Shown here one piece after another: positions 26,084 to 34,682 of a stretch of 64,000 nt of DNA. The translations under genes and the position numbers were made by a program. Within the stretch, counting starts at the first letter, position 1. Every line of letters starts with the position of its first letter. Location: the NCBI RefSeq assembly GCF_001691415.1, contig NZ_LRRR01000017.1, positions 1 to 64,000 on the forward strand, given 5' to 3'. Below the pieces are notes generated by a model. It searched no databases. It saw nothing but the letters and a program-made list of their open reading frames with translations, and was not told the DNA's origin. The stretch is from Pararhodobacter sp. CCB-MM2 (GTDB lineage: Bacteria > Pseudomonadota > Alphaproteobacteria > Rhodobacterales > Rhodobacteraceae).

Positions 26084-27244
26084 ATGACCCCTGCCGCCCG
26101 CGACGCCGCTGCCATCCTCTTGCTCGACCAATGGCTCTCGGGCCAACCCGTCGAGGCCGCGCTCACGCAATGGGGCCGCGCCAGTCGTTTCGCAGGCTCT
26201 GGCGACCGCGAGGCCGTCCGCGATCTGGTGTTCCAGGCCGTTCGTCAACGCCGCTCGGCCGCCGCGCTCGGTGGCAGCGAGACTGGCCGCGGCCTTATGC
26301 TGGGCCTTGCGCGCAAGGCGGGCACCAAGCCTGCGTGGACCGGCGAAGGCCATGCCCCCGCCGCCCTGACGCTTGAGGAAGCCGCCCTCTTCGACACGGA
26401 CGCGCCCGCTTTGCCCGAGGCCGTGGCCCTCGACTGTCCGGACTGGTTGTTGCCCCGTTTTCACGCCGCCCTTCAGGATCGCGCGGCGCCGGTGCTGACG
26501 CTGATGCAGGACCGCGCGCCGATCTTCCTGCGGGTCAACACTGCGCGCGCGACACCGGCAAAGGTGATGGCCGAGCTGGCCAAGGACGGCATCGAGGCCC
26601 GCCCGCATCCGCTGGCCGCCACGGCGCTGGAGGTCGTGGCCAACCCCCGCCGCCTGCGCAACAGCGCCGCGCTGGCCGAGGGGCGGATCGAGATGCAGGA
26701 TGCCGCCAGCCAAGCCATCGCGCTCGACTTCGTGCAGGCCGCGCCCAAGGGGCCGGTGCTGGATTATTGCGCGGGCGGTGGCGGCAAGTCGCTGGCCTTG
26801 GCCGCCGAGGGGCTGAGCGTCAGCGCCCATGACATCGACCCGCGCCGCATGTCCGATCTGCCCGCCCGTGCCAAGCGTGCGGGCGCTTGGGTCACCGTGC
26901 TGGACGGCGCGCCGAAGGGCCTATGGTCCGCGATCCTCGCCGATGCGCCCTGTTCCGGCTCAGGCAGCTGGCGCCGCGCGCCCGAGGCGAAATGGGCCTT
27001 CACCGAAGCGCGTCTGACCGAGCTGAACGCGATCCAGGATCAGATCCTGTCGCATTGCGCCGCGCTGACGGCGCCGGGCGGGGTGCTGGGCTACGCGACC
27101 TGCTCCCTCCTGCCCGAGGAGAACGGCCAGCGAATCGAGGCCTTCCTTGTCGCGCATCCCGGCTTCCGGCTGCTGTCCGAGCGCAGCCTGACGCCGCTCG
27201 ACGGCGGTGACGGCTTCTATCTGGCCCTTCTGCAACGCGATTGA
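26084..27244 (+). CDS. RsmB/NOP-family RNA cytosine-C5 methyltransferase
   Basis: A 386-residue SAM-dependent rRNA m5C methyltransferase. The SAM motif is VLDYCAGGGGKSLALAA. The catalytic and release cysteines are in ADAPCSGSGSWRR (about 286-298) and YATCSLLPEEN (about 336-346). The N-terminal third resembles a shortened NusB-like domain (DREAVRDLVFQAVRQ). RsmB methylates C967 of 16S rRNA in E. coli; this shorter version may differ in target. Start ATG 26084. Divergent from the membrane-protein gene. Confidence 0.88.
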   Translation: MTPAARDAAAILLLDQWLSGQPVEAALTQWGRASRFAGSGDREAVRDLVFQAVRQRRSAAALGGSETGRGLMLGLARKAGTKPAWTGEGHAPAALTLEEAALFDTDAPALPEAVALDCPDWLLPRFHAALQDRAAPVLTLMQDRAPIFLRVNTARATPAKVMAELAKDGIEARPHPLAATALEVVANPRRLRNSAALAEGRIEMQDAASQAIALDFVQAAPKGPVLDYCAGGGGKSLALAAEGLSVSAHDIDPRRMSDLPARAKRAGAWVTVLDGAPKGLWSAILADAPCSGSGSWRRAPEAKWAFTEARLTELNAIQDQILSHCAALTAPGGVLGYATCSLLPEENGQRIEAFLVAHPGFRLLSERSLTPLDGGDGFYLALLQRD

Positions 27245-27293
27245 GAGCCCGGCGCGAAGCGCAGGCTTGCGGGAACAACCTGGGGTGGTATGG

Positions 27294-27317
27294 TTAAGTC
27301 GTTAACATCGGTTTAAC
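27294..27317 (+). promoter_or_regulatory. CtrA-type binding site upstream of cckA
   Basis: TTAA at 27302-27305, seven bases, then TTAAC at 27313-27317: an exact match to the CtrA consensus TTAA-N7-TTAAC. An extra half-site TTAA lies at 27294-27297. The full site is 24 bases upstream of the cckA start codon. Confidence 0.65.
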
Positions 27318-27340
27318 TTGTTCACCAGTACACCGGGATC

Positions 27341-29899
27341 ATGACCCTTCAGGCCCGCCAGAACACGCTCGACGATCTGCCTGACACCCTGTCCGGCGAG
27401 GCTGTCCGGCGCGGCACCTTGGTCGATACCTCCAGCGCCGAACGCCCGATGGCGGATATCCCGATGCCCGGTGCGCCCGCGACTCGTGAACACGGCGGGG
27501 GCGGCCTCAACCTTCTGGAGCCGTTGCGGAAACTCGCGCCGGGTGGGCGTTGGATGGCGTTCGGCAGCGTCGTCATGGCCGCGCTGGCGGTCGGCCTGTC
27601 GATGAACGATTTCTCGGCCGCCGGGCTGGTCGCCGCCACTTCGGCCGCGACCTTGGGCCTGTTGGCCGCGGGCTCGGCGCTCGCCGCTGCTGCCGCCGCC
27701 CGCCAGCTCGTCGCCGTCAGCGAGGCCTTGGCGCTGTCGATCGCCGAGGACCCGGACCCCGTCTCGGTCACCTATGCCGACGGCAGCCCCTGCGCTGCCA
27801 ACGCCGCCGCCGCCGACGAGGCCGATCCCGCCGCGCGGCTGGCCAATTGGGTGGTGGACAGCGGGCATCTTGTGCAGACGCTGCTGATCGAGGTGCTGCG
27901 CCGCGGCTCGGCCACGCGGGAGTTCTGGCGTCAGGACAGGGGGTTGCGGGTCTCTGTTCACGGGGCAGGGGGCGACGCGGACCTGCGGATCTGGCACTTC
28001 TCGACGCTGATGCGCGGCGGCGGTCGGGGGCTCGACGCGCTCGGCATGCCGGTGCTGACCCGCGATGGCGAGATCGTGCGCCTCAACGCTTTGGCACGCG
28101 ACCAGCTGGCGCAGGCCAAGGGCGCCGAACAGACGATCCTCTCCACCGTGCAGCGTGCCCTGCGCGACGGGATGGTCCCGCCGATTCCGGTCACGCTGCC
28201 CGATGGCCAATCGGTCGAGGCCCTGCCGGTCCATGCCCGTGACGGCTTGGTCGATGTCATTCTGCTGCCCGCGCGCACGACGGCGCAGGAACCTGTCGTT
28301 GCGCCGCCCAGCTCGGTGTTCGAGGAAATCCCGGTCGCTCTGGTGCAGATCTCGCCCGAGGGTCAGGTCGAGGAAACCAACCGCTCCGCCCGCGCGCTTC
28401 TGGGTCTTGCCGTCGGCGAGCCGCGGCATTTCTGGGAAGTGGTCGAGGGGCTGGGCCGCCCGGTCTCGGACTGGCTGGACGATGCGCGCGCCGGTCGGGC
28501 TTTGGGCCGGCCCGAGGTCTTGCGCGCGGTGCTAACCGGGCAGGAAACCTTCGTGCAGATCATCCTGCGCCGGGCCCATGGTGCGGGGGCCGAAGGCTCG
28601 TTGGTGGCCATCGTCTCGGACGCGACCGAGCTGAAGTCGCTGGAAGCCCGCTTCGTGCAAAGCCAGAAGATGCAGGCGATCGGCCAGCTGGCCGGCGGGA
28701 TCGCGCATGATTTCAACAACCTGCTGACCGCTATTTCCGGCCATTGCGACCTGCTGCTGCTGAACCGCGACCGTTTCGATCCTGACTACAGCGACCTGTT
28801 GCAGATCCACCAGAACGCCAACCGCGCCGCCGCCTTGGTGCGTCAGCTGCTGGCCTTCTCGCGCAAGCAGACCCTCAAGCCCGAGGTCCTCTCGGTCGAA
28901 AGCCTGCTGGAGGAACTGACCCATCTGCTCACGCGCCTCGTTGGCGAACGCATCACACTGGCGCTGTCGCACGACCCCGAGGTACGCAACATCCGCGCCG
29001 ACCGTCGGCAGCTGGAACAGGTGCTGATGAACCTCGTTGTGAATGCCCGCGACGCCATGCCGATGGGCGGCACGATCCGGATCGAGACCGAAGCGCGGCA
29101 CCTGACGGACGGCCATGAACATGGTCGCGCGCGCCTGCCGGCCGGGGATTACGCGCTGATCCGCGTCGTCGATCAGGGGATCGGCATCCCGCGCGATATC
29201 ATCGACAAGATCTTCGAACCCTTCTTCACCACCAAGAAGGTGGGCGAGGGCACCGGGCTGGGCCTCTCCACCGCTTACGGCATCGTCAAGCAGATGGGCG
29301 GCTACATCTTCGCCGACTCGGTCGAGGGGGCGGGGACCACCTTCACCCTCTATTTCGCAGCCGAAACCGCTGAACCCGAAGTCCGCCTTGATCCGCCGCG
29401 CAAGACCTTGCCGCCGATGCCCGCGCCCGAGCCCGAGGTGACGGAGGACGCGGTCCTTGTCGAGCCTGCGGCCCCGGCGACGCCCGCCGCCACGCCGGAG
29501 CCGGGCCCCCAAGGTGCCTCGGTCCTGCTGGTCGAGGACGAAGCCCCGGTGCGCGCCTTCGCCGCCCGCGCGCTGCGTCTTCAGGGCTATCAGGTGTTCG
29601 AGGCACAGGATGGCGAGCAGGCGCTCGATTTCCTGAAGGATTCTGAGATCGGCATCGACCTCTTCGTAACCGACGTCATCATGCCCGGCGTTGATGGCCC
29701 GAATTGGGTCGCCGAGGCGCTGATCGACCGGCCCGGCACGCCGGTGGTCTTTGTCTCGGGCTATACCGAGGACACGCTCAGCGCCGCGATGCGCCGCATC
29801 CCGCATTCGGTATTCTTGGGCAAACCCTTCTCTCTCAAGGATCTGAGCGAGACGATCGCGCGGCAACTGGACCAGACCGGGGTCGCCCACCGGCGTTGA
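27341..29899 (+). CDS. cckA: Hybrid histidine kinase CckA
   Basis: The membrane hybrid kinase that, through ChpT, phosphorylates CtrA in alphaproteobacteria. The 852-residue protein has two membrane helices (about 72-90 and 95-120), a PAS-like region (about 325-425), and an H-box [18 protein letters not shown] with His456. ATPase motifs are [11 protein letters not shown] (564-573), DQGIGIP (611-617) and [11 protein letters not shown] (637-647). The Pro/Ala-rich linker (680-725) leads to a receiver domain with Asp778 and Lys828. It has the expected order for CckA. The TTAA-N7-TTAAC box in front suggests feedback by CtrA. The cob genes begin 78 bases downstream. Confidence 0.93.
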   Translation: MTLQARQNTLDDLPDTLSGEAVRRGTLVDTSSAERPMADIPMPGAPATREHGGGGLNLLEPLRKLAPGGRWMAFGSVVMAALAVGLSMNDFSAAGLVAATSAATLGLLAAGSALAAAAAARQLVAVSEALALSIAEDPDPVSVTYADGSPCAANAAAADEADPAARLANWVVDSGHLVQTLLIEVLRRGSATREFWRQDRGLRVSVHGAGGDADLRIWHFSTLMRGGGRGLDALGMPVLTRDGEIVRLNALARDQLAQAKGAEQTILSTVQRALRDGMVPPIPVTLPDGQSVEALPVHARDGLVDVILLPARTTAQEPVVAPPSSVFEEIPVALVQISPEGQVEETNRSARALLGLAVGEPRHFWEVVEGLGRPVSDWLDDARAGRALGRPEVLRAVLTGQETFVQIILRRAHGAGAEGSLVAIVSDATELKSLEARFVQSQKMQAIGQLAGGIAHDFNNLLTAISGHCDLLLLNRDRFDPDYSDLLQIHQNANRAAALVRQLLAFSRKQTLKPEVLSVESLLEELTHLLTRLVGERITLALSHDPEVRNIRADRRQLEQVLMNLVVNARDAMPMGGTIRIETEARHLTDGHEHGRARLPAGDYALIRVVDQGIGIPRDIIDKIFEPFFTTKKVGEGTGLGLSTAYGIVKQMGGYIFADSVEGAGTTFTLYFAAETAEPEVRLDPPRKTLPPMPAPEPEVTEDAVLVEPAAPATPAATPEPGPQGASVLLVEDEAPVRAFAARALRLQGYQVFEAQDGEQALDFLKDSEIGIDLFVTDVIMPGVDGPNWVAEALIDRPGTPVVFVSGYTEDTLSAAMRRIPHSVFLGKPFSLKDLSETIARQLDQTGVAHRR

Positions 29900-29977
29900 G
29901 CCGTCGCCCCCGGTGCTTGCAACGCGGGTCCGGCCTGTTAGGAAGGAAGCGATTTCGTCCAGCCTGGAACCACGCCC

Positions 29978-30982
29978 GTGACCGATACGCTCGCCGCTCA
30001 GATCCGCCATACCATCGACACCAAGACCAAGCCCCTCGGCGCGCTGGGGCGTATCGAGACGCTGGCCGAGCAGATCGCGCTCTTGCAAGGGACCGTGGCC
30101 CCGGTGATGACCGAGTGCACGCTGACGATCATGGCCGGCGACCACGGCATCGCCCATTCCGGCGTCTCGGCCTTCCCGCAGGTGGTGACGGGCCAGATGG
30201 TGTTGAATTTCCTCGCCGATGGGGCTGCCGCCAACGTCTTCGCCAAGGTCAACAACGTCGCGCTGCAGGTCGTCGATACGGGCGTCGCGGGTGACAGGAT
30301 CGACCATCCGAAGCTGATCGACCGCCGCATCGCGCCCGGCACCGCGAACTTCCTTGAGGGTCCGGCGATGACGGCCGAGCAGGCGCAACAAGCGCTGGAC
30401 AATGGCGCCGCGCTGGCCTCGGCGGCCAAGGGGCAGGCGCTGGCCTTTGGCGAGATGGGCATCGCCAACACCGCCACCGCCGCCGCGCTGGCGCATAAGC
30501 TGACCGGCCTGCCGCTGGCGGATCTGGTCGGGCGGGGCACGGGCCTCGACGACGCCGGCTTGAACCACAAGATGACCATCCTGACCCAAGCTGTTGCGCG
30601 CACGGGTGATCTGACGCCGGCGCAGGCGATGGTGGAATACGGCGGGTTCGAGATTGTCACCATGGCCGGGGCGATGCTGCAGACCGCGCGGGAAAACCGC
30701 GTGGGGATCGTTGATGGCTTCATCGCCACCTCGGCCGCGCTTCTGGCGTCGAAGCTGGAGCCCGAGAGCCGCCGTGCCATGGTCTTCGCGCATAAGTCGC
30801 ACGAATCCGGTCACCGCGCGGTGCTGGGTTACATGGAGGCGGACCCGCTTTTGGAGCTGGACATGCGTCTGGGTGAAGGCACCGGGGCGCTGCTGGCCTG
30901 GCCGCTGCTCAAGGCCGCCTGCGCGATGATGACCGACATGGCCAGCTTCGAATCCGCCGGCGTGACCAACCGCGACGACTGA
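29978..30982 (+). CDS. cobT: Nicotinate-nucleotide-dimethylbenzimidazole phosphoribosyltransferase
   Basis: The enzyme activates the lower ligand of B12, making alpha-ribazole phosphate from dimethylbenzimidazole and nicotinate mononucleotide. The 334-residue protein has IMAGDHGIAHSGVSAFPQ, the substrate loop GEMGIANTATAAAL, and the C-terminal GEGTGALLAWPLL with the catalytic Glu. Start is a GTG at 29978. This is Salmonella-type CobT (Pseudomonas CobU); it is not the cobaltochelatase CobT found at the end of the window. It heads a tight cluster with cobS, cobC and cobU. No B12 riboswitch was seen upstream. Confidence 0.93.
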   Translation: MTDTLAAQIRHTIDTKTKPLGALGRIETLAEQIALLQGTVAPVMTECTLTIMAGDHGIAHSGVSAFPQVVTGQMVLNFLADGAAANVFAKVNNVALQVVDTGVAGDRIDHPKLIDRRIAPGTANFLEGPAMTAEQAQQALDNGAALASAAKGQALAFGEMGIANTATAAALAHKLTGLPLADLVGRGTGLDDAGLNHKMTILTQAVARTGDLTPAQAMVEYGGFEIVTMAGAMLQTARENRVGIVDGFIATSAALLASKLEPESRRAMVFAHKSHESGHRAVLGYMEADPLLELDMRLGEGTGALLAWPLLKAACAMMTDMASFESAGVTNRDD

Positions 30983-30986
30983 GCGG

Positions 30987-31730
30987 ATGAAGGTCAACAC
31001 CCTCCGGGGCGCCCGCGCGGCACTGGCCTTCCTGACCCGGATCCCGGCCGGCCCGCTGGAGGCCGAGGATTTCGCCCGCGCGCCCGGCTGGTTCGCCTTG
31101 ATCGGTCTGTTGATCGGCACGCTCTGCGCCGGGGTCTGGGTGCTGGCCGCCTGGGCTTGGACGCCCGTTCTAGCCGCTTTGGCCGCCGTCACGCTGGGCC
31201 TGTTCCTGACGGGCGGGCTGCATGAGGACGGTTTGGCCGACACGTTCGACGGCCTCGGCTCGGGCCGCCCGACCGAGCGCGCGCTGGAGATCATGCGCGA
31301 CAGCCGGATTGGCAGCTTCGGCGCCATCGCCCTCGGCATCGCCTTGGCGGCACGGGTGGCGGGGCTTGCGGCGTTGGGTGGCTTGGCGCCCGTGGCGCTG
31401 ATCGCCGGGCAGGGGCTCAGCCGCGCGGGCATGGCAGTGATGCTGCGCAAGGGGCCGTATCTGCGCCCCTCAGGTGCGGGGACCGGGATGACCGGCCCGA
31501 TGGGCGCGGAACGCTGGGCGCTGATCGCGGCGATGGCCTTGGCCGGGGCGCTGACGCTCTGGGCGGCGGGCTGGGCGTTGATCGGCGGGCTGATCGGCCT
31601 CGTCGTGGCGCAATGGGCGGTGCGCGGCTGGGCGATGCGACGCCTTCACGGGATCACCGGTGACATCCTCGGGGCGTCACAGATTGCGGGCGACCTCGGG
31701 TTCCTGTTAGGGGTGCTGGCATGTCTTTGA
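30987..31730 (+). CDS. cobS: Adenosylcobinamide-GDP ribazoletransferase
   Basis: CobS joins alpha-ribazole (phosphate) to adenosylcobinamide-GDP in the inner membrane, closing the nucleotide loop of B12. The 247-residue protein has several hydrophobic helices and the conserved HEDGLADTFDGLGSG and ALEIMRDSRIGSFG. It starts four bases after cobT, and its end overlaps the start of cobC by 10 bases. Confidence 0.92.
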   Translation: MKVNTLRGARAALAFLTRIPAGPLEAEDFARAPGWFALIGLLIGTLCAGVWVLAAWAWTPVLAALAAVTLGLFLTGGLHEDGLADTFDGLGSGRPTERALEIMRDSRIGSFGAIALGIALAARVAGLAALGGLAPVALIAGQGLSRAGMAVMLRKGPYLRPSGAGTGMTGPMGAERWALIAAMALAGALTLWAAGWALIGGLIGLVVAQWAVRGWAMRRLHGITGDILGASQIAGDLGFLLGVLACL

Positions 31731-32248
31731 TCCTCCTGCGCCACACCCGCCCCGATGTCGACGAGGGCATCTGCTACGGTCGCACCGACCTGTCGCTGTG
31801 CGATGATTTCGACGCCGAGGTCGAGAGGATCGACGCGGAACTCCCTGACTTCACGACGATCATCGCCTCGCCACTGTCGCGCTGCCTTCGACTGGCGCGG
31901 GCCTTGGGCGAGCGGCGCGAGATCGAGGTGACGGTCGACACCCGGGTCATCGAGATGAATTTCGGTCGCTGGGAACGCATGCCGTGGGAGATCATCCCGC
32001 GCGATCAGCTGGACGCCTGGCGCGACAATTTCCTCGGCGCGGCCCCGCACGGCGGCGAGTCGGTCAAGCAATTGGCGACGCGCGTGCAGGCGGCTTTGGC
32101 CGAGGTCGCGCGCGGGCCGGTGCCGGCGCTGGTGGTGACGCATGCGGGCGTGATCAAGGCCGCGCTCTCGGCGGTGGGCGAGGCCGATGCCTGGAACGCC
32201 AAGACCGAGTTCGGGCATTGGCGGAGGATCACATGGCCCGCGCTGTGA
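31721..32248 (+). CDS. cobC: Histidine phosphatase, alpha-ribazole phosphatase-like
   Basis: A 175-residue phosphoglycerate-mutase-fold phosphatase. The catalytic RHT motif is at residues 7-9 (LILLRHTRPD), and EMNFGRWE and VVTHAGVIKA complete the active site. It removes phosphate from alpha-ribazole phosphate in B12 assembly; the call to cobC rests on location in the cob cluster. It overlaps cobS by 10 bases and cobU by 16. Confidence 0.85.
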   Translation: MSLILLRHTRPDVDEGICYGRTDLSLCDDFDAEVERIDAELPDFTTIIASPLSRCLRLARALGERREIEVTVDTRVIEMNFGRWERMPWEIIPRDQLDAWRDNFLGAAPHGGESVKQLATRVQAALAEVARGPVPALVVTHAGVIKAALSAVGEADAWNAKTEFGHWRRITWPAL

Positions 32249-32763
32249 CGCTGGTCCTCGGCGGCGCGCGCTCGGGCAAGAGCGGGCTGGCCGAGCGCGT
32301 CACCCTCGCCGCCGGGGCGCGGCCCGTCTACATCGCCACGGCGCAGGCTTGGGATGACGAGATGCGCGAGCGGATCGCCTTGCACCGCGCGCAACGCGAC
32401 GGTCTGGGCTGGGAAACACGCGAGGCACCGTTGGATCTGGTCGGGTGTCTGGCGGCTGTTCCCGTCGACCAGCCGGTGCTGATCGATTGTCTGACCTTGT
32501 GGCTGACCAATCACTTGCTGGCCGAACATGATCTGGACGCTAAAGCGCAGGCGCTGCTGGACGCCCTCAGGGACCGGCAAGGCGTGACGGTTCTCGTCGC
32601 CAACGAGGTGGGTCTTGGGATCGTGCCGGACAATGCCTTGGCCCGCCGGTTCCGGGATGCGGCGGGGCGGCTCAACCAACAGGTTGCGGCTGTTGCGGAC
32701 ACGGTGGCCTTCACCGCGGCGGGGCTGCCGATGGTTCTGAAGGGGCAATTGCCCCCGCTGTGA
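32233..32763 (+). CDS. cobU: Adenosylcobinamide kinase / guanylyltransferase
   Basis: The bifunctional enzyme phosphorylates adenosylcobinamide and then attaches GMP. The 176-residue protein has Walker A GGARSGKS (10-17), the PVYIATAQAWDDEM segment, His in RIALHRAQR (the guanylylation site by family), and CLTLWLTNHL and VANEVGLGIVPDN. The start at ATG 32233 overlaps cobC by 16 bases. Pseudomonas nomenclature calls it CobP. It is the last gene of the cluster. Confidence 0.93.
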   Translation: MARAVTLVLGGARSGKSGLAERVTLAAGARPVYIATAQAWDDEMRERIALHRAQRDGLGWETREAPLDLVGCLAAVPVDQPVLIDCLTLWLTNHLLAEHDLDAKAQALLDALRDRQGVTVLVANEVGLGIVPDNALARRFRDAAGRLNQQVAAVADTVAFTAAGLPMVLKGQLPPL

Positions 32764-32835
32764 CGTCGCGCGCCCCTTGACGGCGAGGGGCCCGGTCGTG
32801 ATCCATGCCTCAGGACGCAGGCGAAAGGACCGGCC

Positions 32836-33759
32836 ATGAGCGACGAGACCATCGAGACGATCACCGATTACGGCTGGCTGCCGTCTGAGATCCGCGATTT
32901 CATTGCCCGCACCGAGGCCGCCTATCCGCCCGATGCGGTGAATTTCTCGGTCGCCCAGCAGCGCGAGTTCTACAACAAGCTCTGCGCCGATTTCGATGGC
33001 CCGCATCCTGAAGGGCTGACCGCCGAAGACGAGACCATCGCCGGCGTCCCGTGCCGCCGCTATACGCCGACCGCGCCGAAAGGGGGCGTCACCGGGATTT
33101 ATTTCCACGGCGGCGGCTTCGTCGTCGGGGGCCTTGAGAGCCACGACGCCATCGTCGCGGAACTGGCCGAACAGGCGCAGCTGACGATGATCGCCGTCGA
33201 CTACCGGCTGGTGCCGGAACATCGCCACCCGGCGGCCTATGACGATTGCCTCGCCGTGGTCGATGCGGTGCCGGGGCCGAAGGTGCTGGCAGGCGACAGT
33301 GCCGGGGGGACGCTCGCGGCTTCGGTCAGCGCGCATCGGCCGGGGCTGGCCGGGCAGGTGCTGATCTATCCGGGGCTGGGCGGGCATGACATGCCCTCGT
33401 TCACGCGCCACGCCAAGGCACCGATGCTCAGCGCCGAGGAAGTGCTGTATTATGAGACGGTGCGCTACTCGGATGGCGTGCCGGTGGGCGACGTGACCGC
33501 GCGTCCGCTCGATGCCGAGGACTACGACGCGCTGCCGCCGACCGCGATCTTCACGGCCGAGGCGGATCCGTTGGCCTCGGGCGGGGTGGAATATGCCGCG
33601 CGTCTGGCCGAGGCCGGGATCGAGGTCTCGCTGACCGAAGAGCCGGGGCTGGTGCATGGCTACCTTCGCGCGCGACACATGTCGCCCGGCGCCAAGGACA
33701 GCTTCGACCGCATCGCGCAGGCCTTGGCGGATTTCGCTGCGGCAGCCATAGACGGCTAA
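32836..33759 (+). CDS. Alpha/beta hydrolase, hormone-sensitive-lipase family
   Basis: A 307-residue cytosolic esterase-like hydrolase. The oxyanion motif is HGGG (91-94). The nucleophile is Ser155 in GDSAGG, with Asp244 (AEADPLASGG) and His274 (VHGY) completing the triad. These are the hallmarks of family IV (HSL-like) esterases. The substrate is unknown. Start ATG 32836 with AAAGGA upstream. A perfect palindromic terminator follows the stop codon. Confidence 0.85.
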   Translation: MSDETIETITDYGWLPSEIRDFIARTEAAYPPDAVNFSVAQQREFYNKLCADFDGPHPEGLTAEDETIAGVPCRRYTPTAPKGGVTGIYFHGGGFVVGGLESHDAIVAELAEQAQLTMIAVDYRLVPEHRHPAAYDDCLAVVDAVPGPKVLAGDSAGGTLAASVSAHRPGLAGQVLIYPGLGGHDMPSFTRHAKAPMLSAEEVLYYETVRYSDGVPVGDVTARPLDAEDYDALPPTAIFTAEADPLASGGVEYAARLAEAGIEVSLTEEPGLVHGYLRARHMSPGAKDSFDRIAQALADFAAAAIDG

Positions 33760-33761
33760 GG

Positions 33762-33787
33762 AAAAGGGGCCCCGCGGGGCCCCTTTT
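33762..33787. terminator. Perfect bidirectional terminator
   Basis: AAAAGGGGCCCC, GC, GGGGCCCCTTTT: a 26-base perfect palindrome between the convergent esterase and lipoprotein genes, with A and T tracts on either side. Confidence 0.9.
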
Positions 33788-33811
33788 GCATCATCGGAAT
33801 CGGCGCAGCGA

Positions 33812-34378
33812 TCAGTAGCGGATCACGGCCTCGAAGGTCTCGGGCAGCTGAACCTCGGGGTTCAGGATGTCGACCAGCTGGAAGGTATACGAGGCCGAGG
33901 TGCCATCTTCCGAGATCTCGCCATTGGTCGAGACGATCTCGGCGCCGGCAAGGCGGATGGTGAAGCTGTGGCCCTCCAGCATCGGGCGCATCATCTGCGC
34001 CATCTGCGGGTCGTTGCGCATCTCTTCGGTGTCGGCGCCCATCTGGCCGACCGGGAACACGACGCGCACGGTGCCATCGCCCAGATCGGTCGCGGTCGGG
34101 GTGGGTTCGCCCGGCTCGCCCTCGAAGACCTCGGCGAAGCTGCCCGAGGTCATCACGTCGCAGCGGGCCTCGGTATCGGTGGTGGTCAGCGTGCCGCCTT
34201 CATCGGCCGGGCAGAAGGCTTCGCCGCCGCCCATCATGTCCAGCATCTGGCGCTGCACGATCATGTGGCCGTTGACGGTGGCCTGATCGGCGCCTTCGAT
34301 GGTGGCGGTCATGTCGACATCAATACAGCCCGACAGGGCGAGGGCGCCGGCGAGGGCTGCCGCGTGAATCATGCGCAT
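33812..34378 (-). CDS. Predicted lipoprotein of unknown function
   Basis: A 188-residue protein with a lipoprotein signal: a short basic start, a hydrophobic stretch and lipobox LSGC (Cys18 by count). The mature part has two further cysteines (AFCPADE and EARCDVM) that could form a disulfide, a strand-rich region DGTVRVVFPVGQM and a Gly/Pro/Glu-rich stretch. No family was recognised. The start at 34378 has GGGAG upstream on the minus strand. It ends next to the palindromic terminator. Confidence 0.7.
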   Translation of the reverse strand: MRMIHAAALAGALALSGCIDVDMTATIEGADQATVNGHMIVQRQMLDMMGGGEAFCPADEGGTLTTTDTEARCDVMTSGSFAEVFEGEPGEPTPTATDLGDGTVRVVFPVGQMGADTEEMRNDPQMAQMMRPMLEGHSFTIRLAGAEIVSTNGEISEDGTSASYTFQLVDILNPEVQLPETFEAVIRY

Positions 34379-34489
34379 GGAAATCTCCCTTAGCGAAACA
34401 ACTTGGGCGCAGCCTAGCCGCGCGGGCCGGACGGTGCCAGTGGCATTAGGTCGCCTGAGGGAGGCCCGGCGTTCAATTGCCGGTCAACG

Positions 34490-34519
34490 AAAAAGGGCCC
34501 CGCGACGGGGGCCCTTTCG
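34490..34519 (-). terminator. Terminator of the rhodanese-YeeE operon
   Basis: The stem AAAGGGCCCC/GGGGCCCTTT (34492-34501 with 34508-34517) ends in a T run on the minus strand (TTTTTCG). It directly follows the stop codon of the 53-residue gene. Confidence 0.85.
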
Positions 34520-34520
34520 A

Positions 34521-34682
34521 TTAGCCGGCGGTGCAATGGCCGCCTGTGGGCGCCGCCCCCGATCCCAGCGCCACCGGGGCGGGGAAGTCGAACGGGTCGG
34601 GCAATCCGGTGGCGGCGCTGTCCCAGACCAGCAGGCCAGCGACGGCCACGAGGGCGATCAGCGAAACGAGGGGGCGGCTCAT
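34521..34682 (-). CDS. 53-residue membrane microprotein, single C-terminal cysteine
   Basis: A small gene: 53 residues starting MSRPLVSLIALVAVAGLLVW, one membrane helix (about 5-21), then a short Pro/Ala/Gly-rich segment ending GGHCTAG with the only cysteine at residue 50. The start ATG overlaps the YeeE stop codon as ATGA, so it is translationally coupled, and the operon terminator follows at once. The likely topology puts the cysteine outside the cytoplasm. It is not a known family to this reader; the context suggests a part in sulfur handling with YeeE and the rhodanese. Confidence 0.72.
   Translation of the reverse strand: MSRPLVSLIALVAVAGLLVWDSAATGLPDPFDFPAPVALGSGAAPTGGHCTAG

Noticed and set aside
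29900..29977. Cobalamin riboswitch before cobT
   Set aside because: The gap is only 78 bases and shows no B12-box-like sequence.
28532..31450. 972-residue minus-strand frame
   Set aside because: It is antisense to cckA, cobT and cobS, all well supported; its composition (His, Arg, Gln, Gly) is that of a high-GC shadow.
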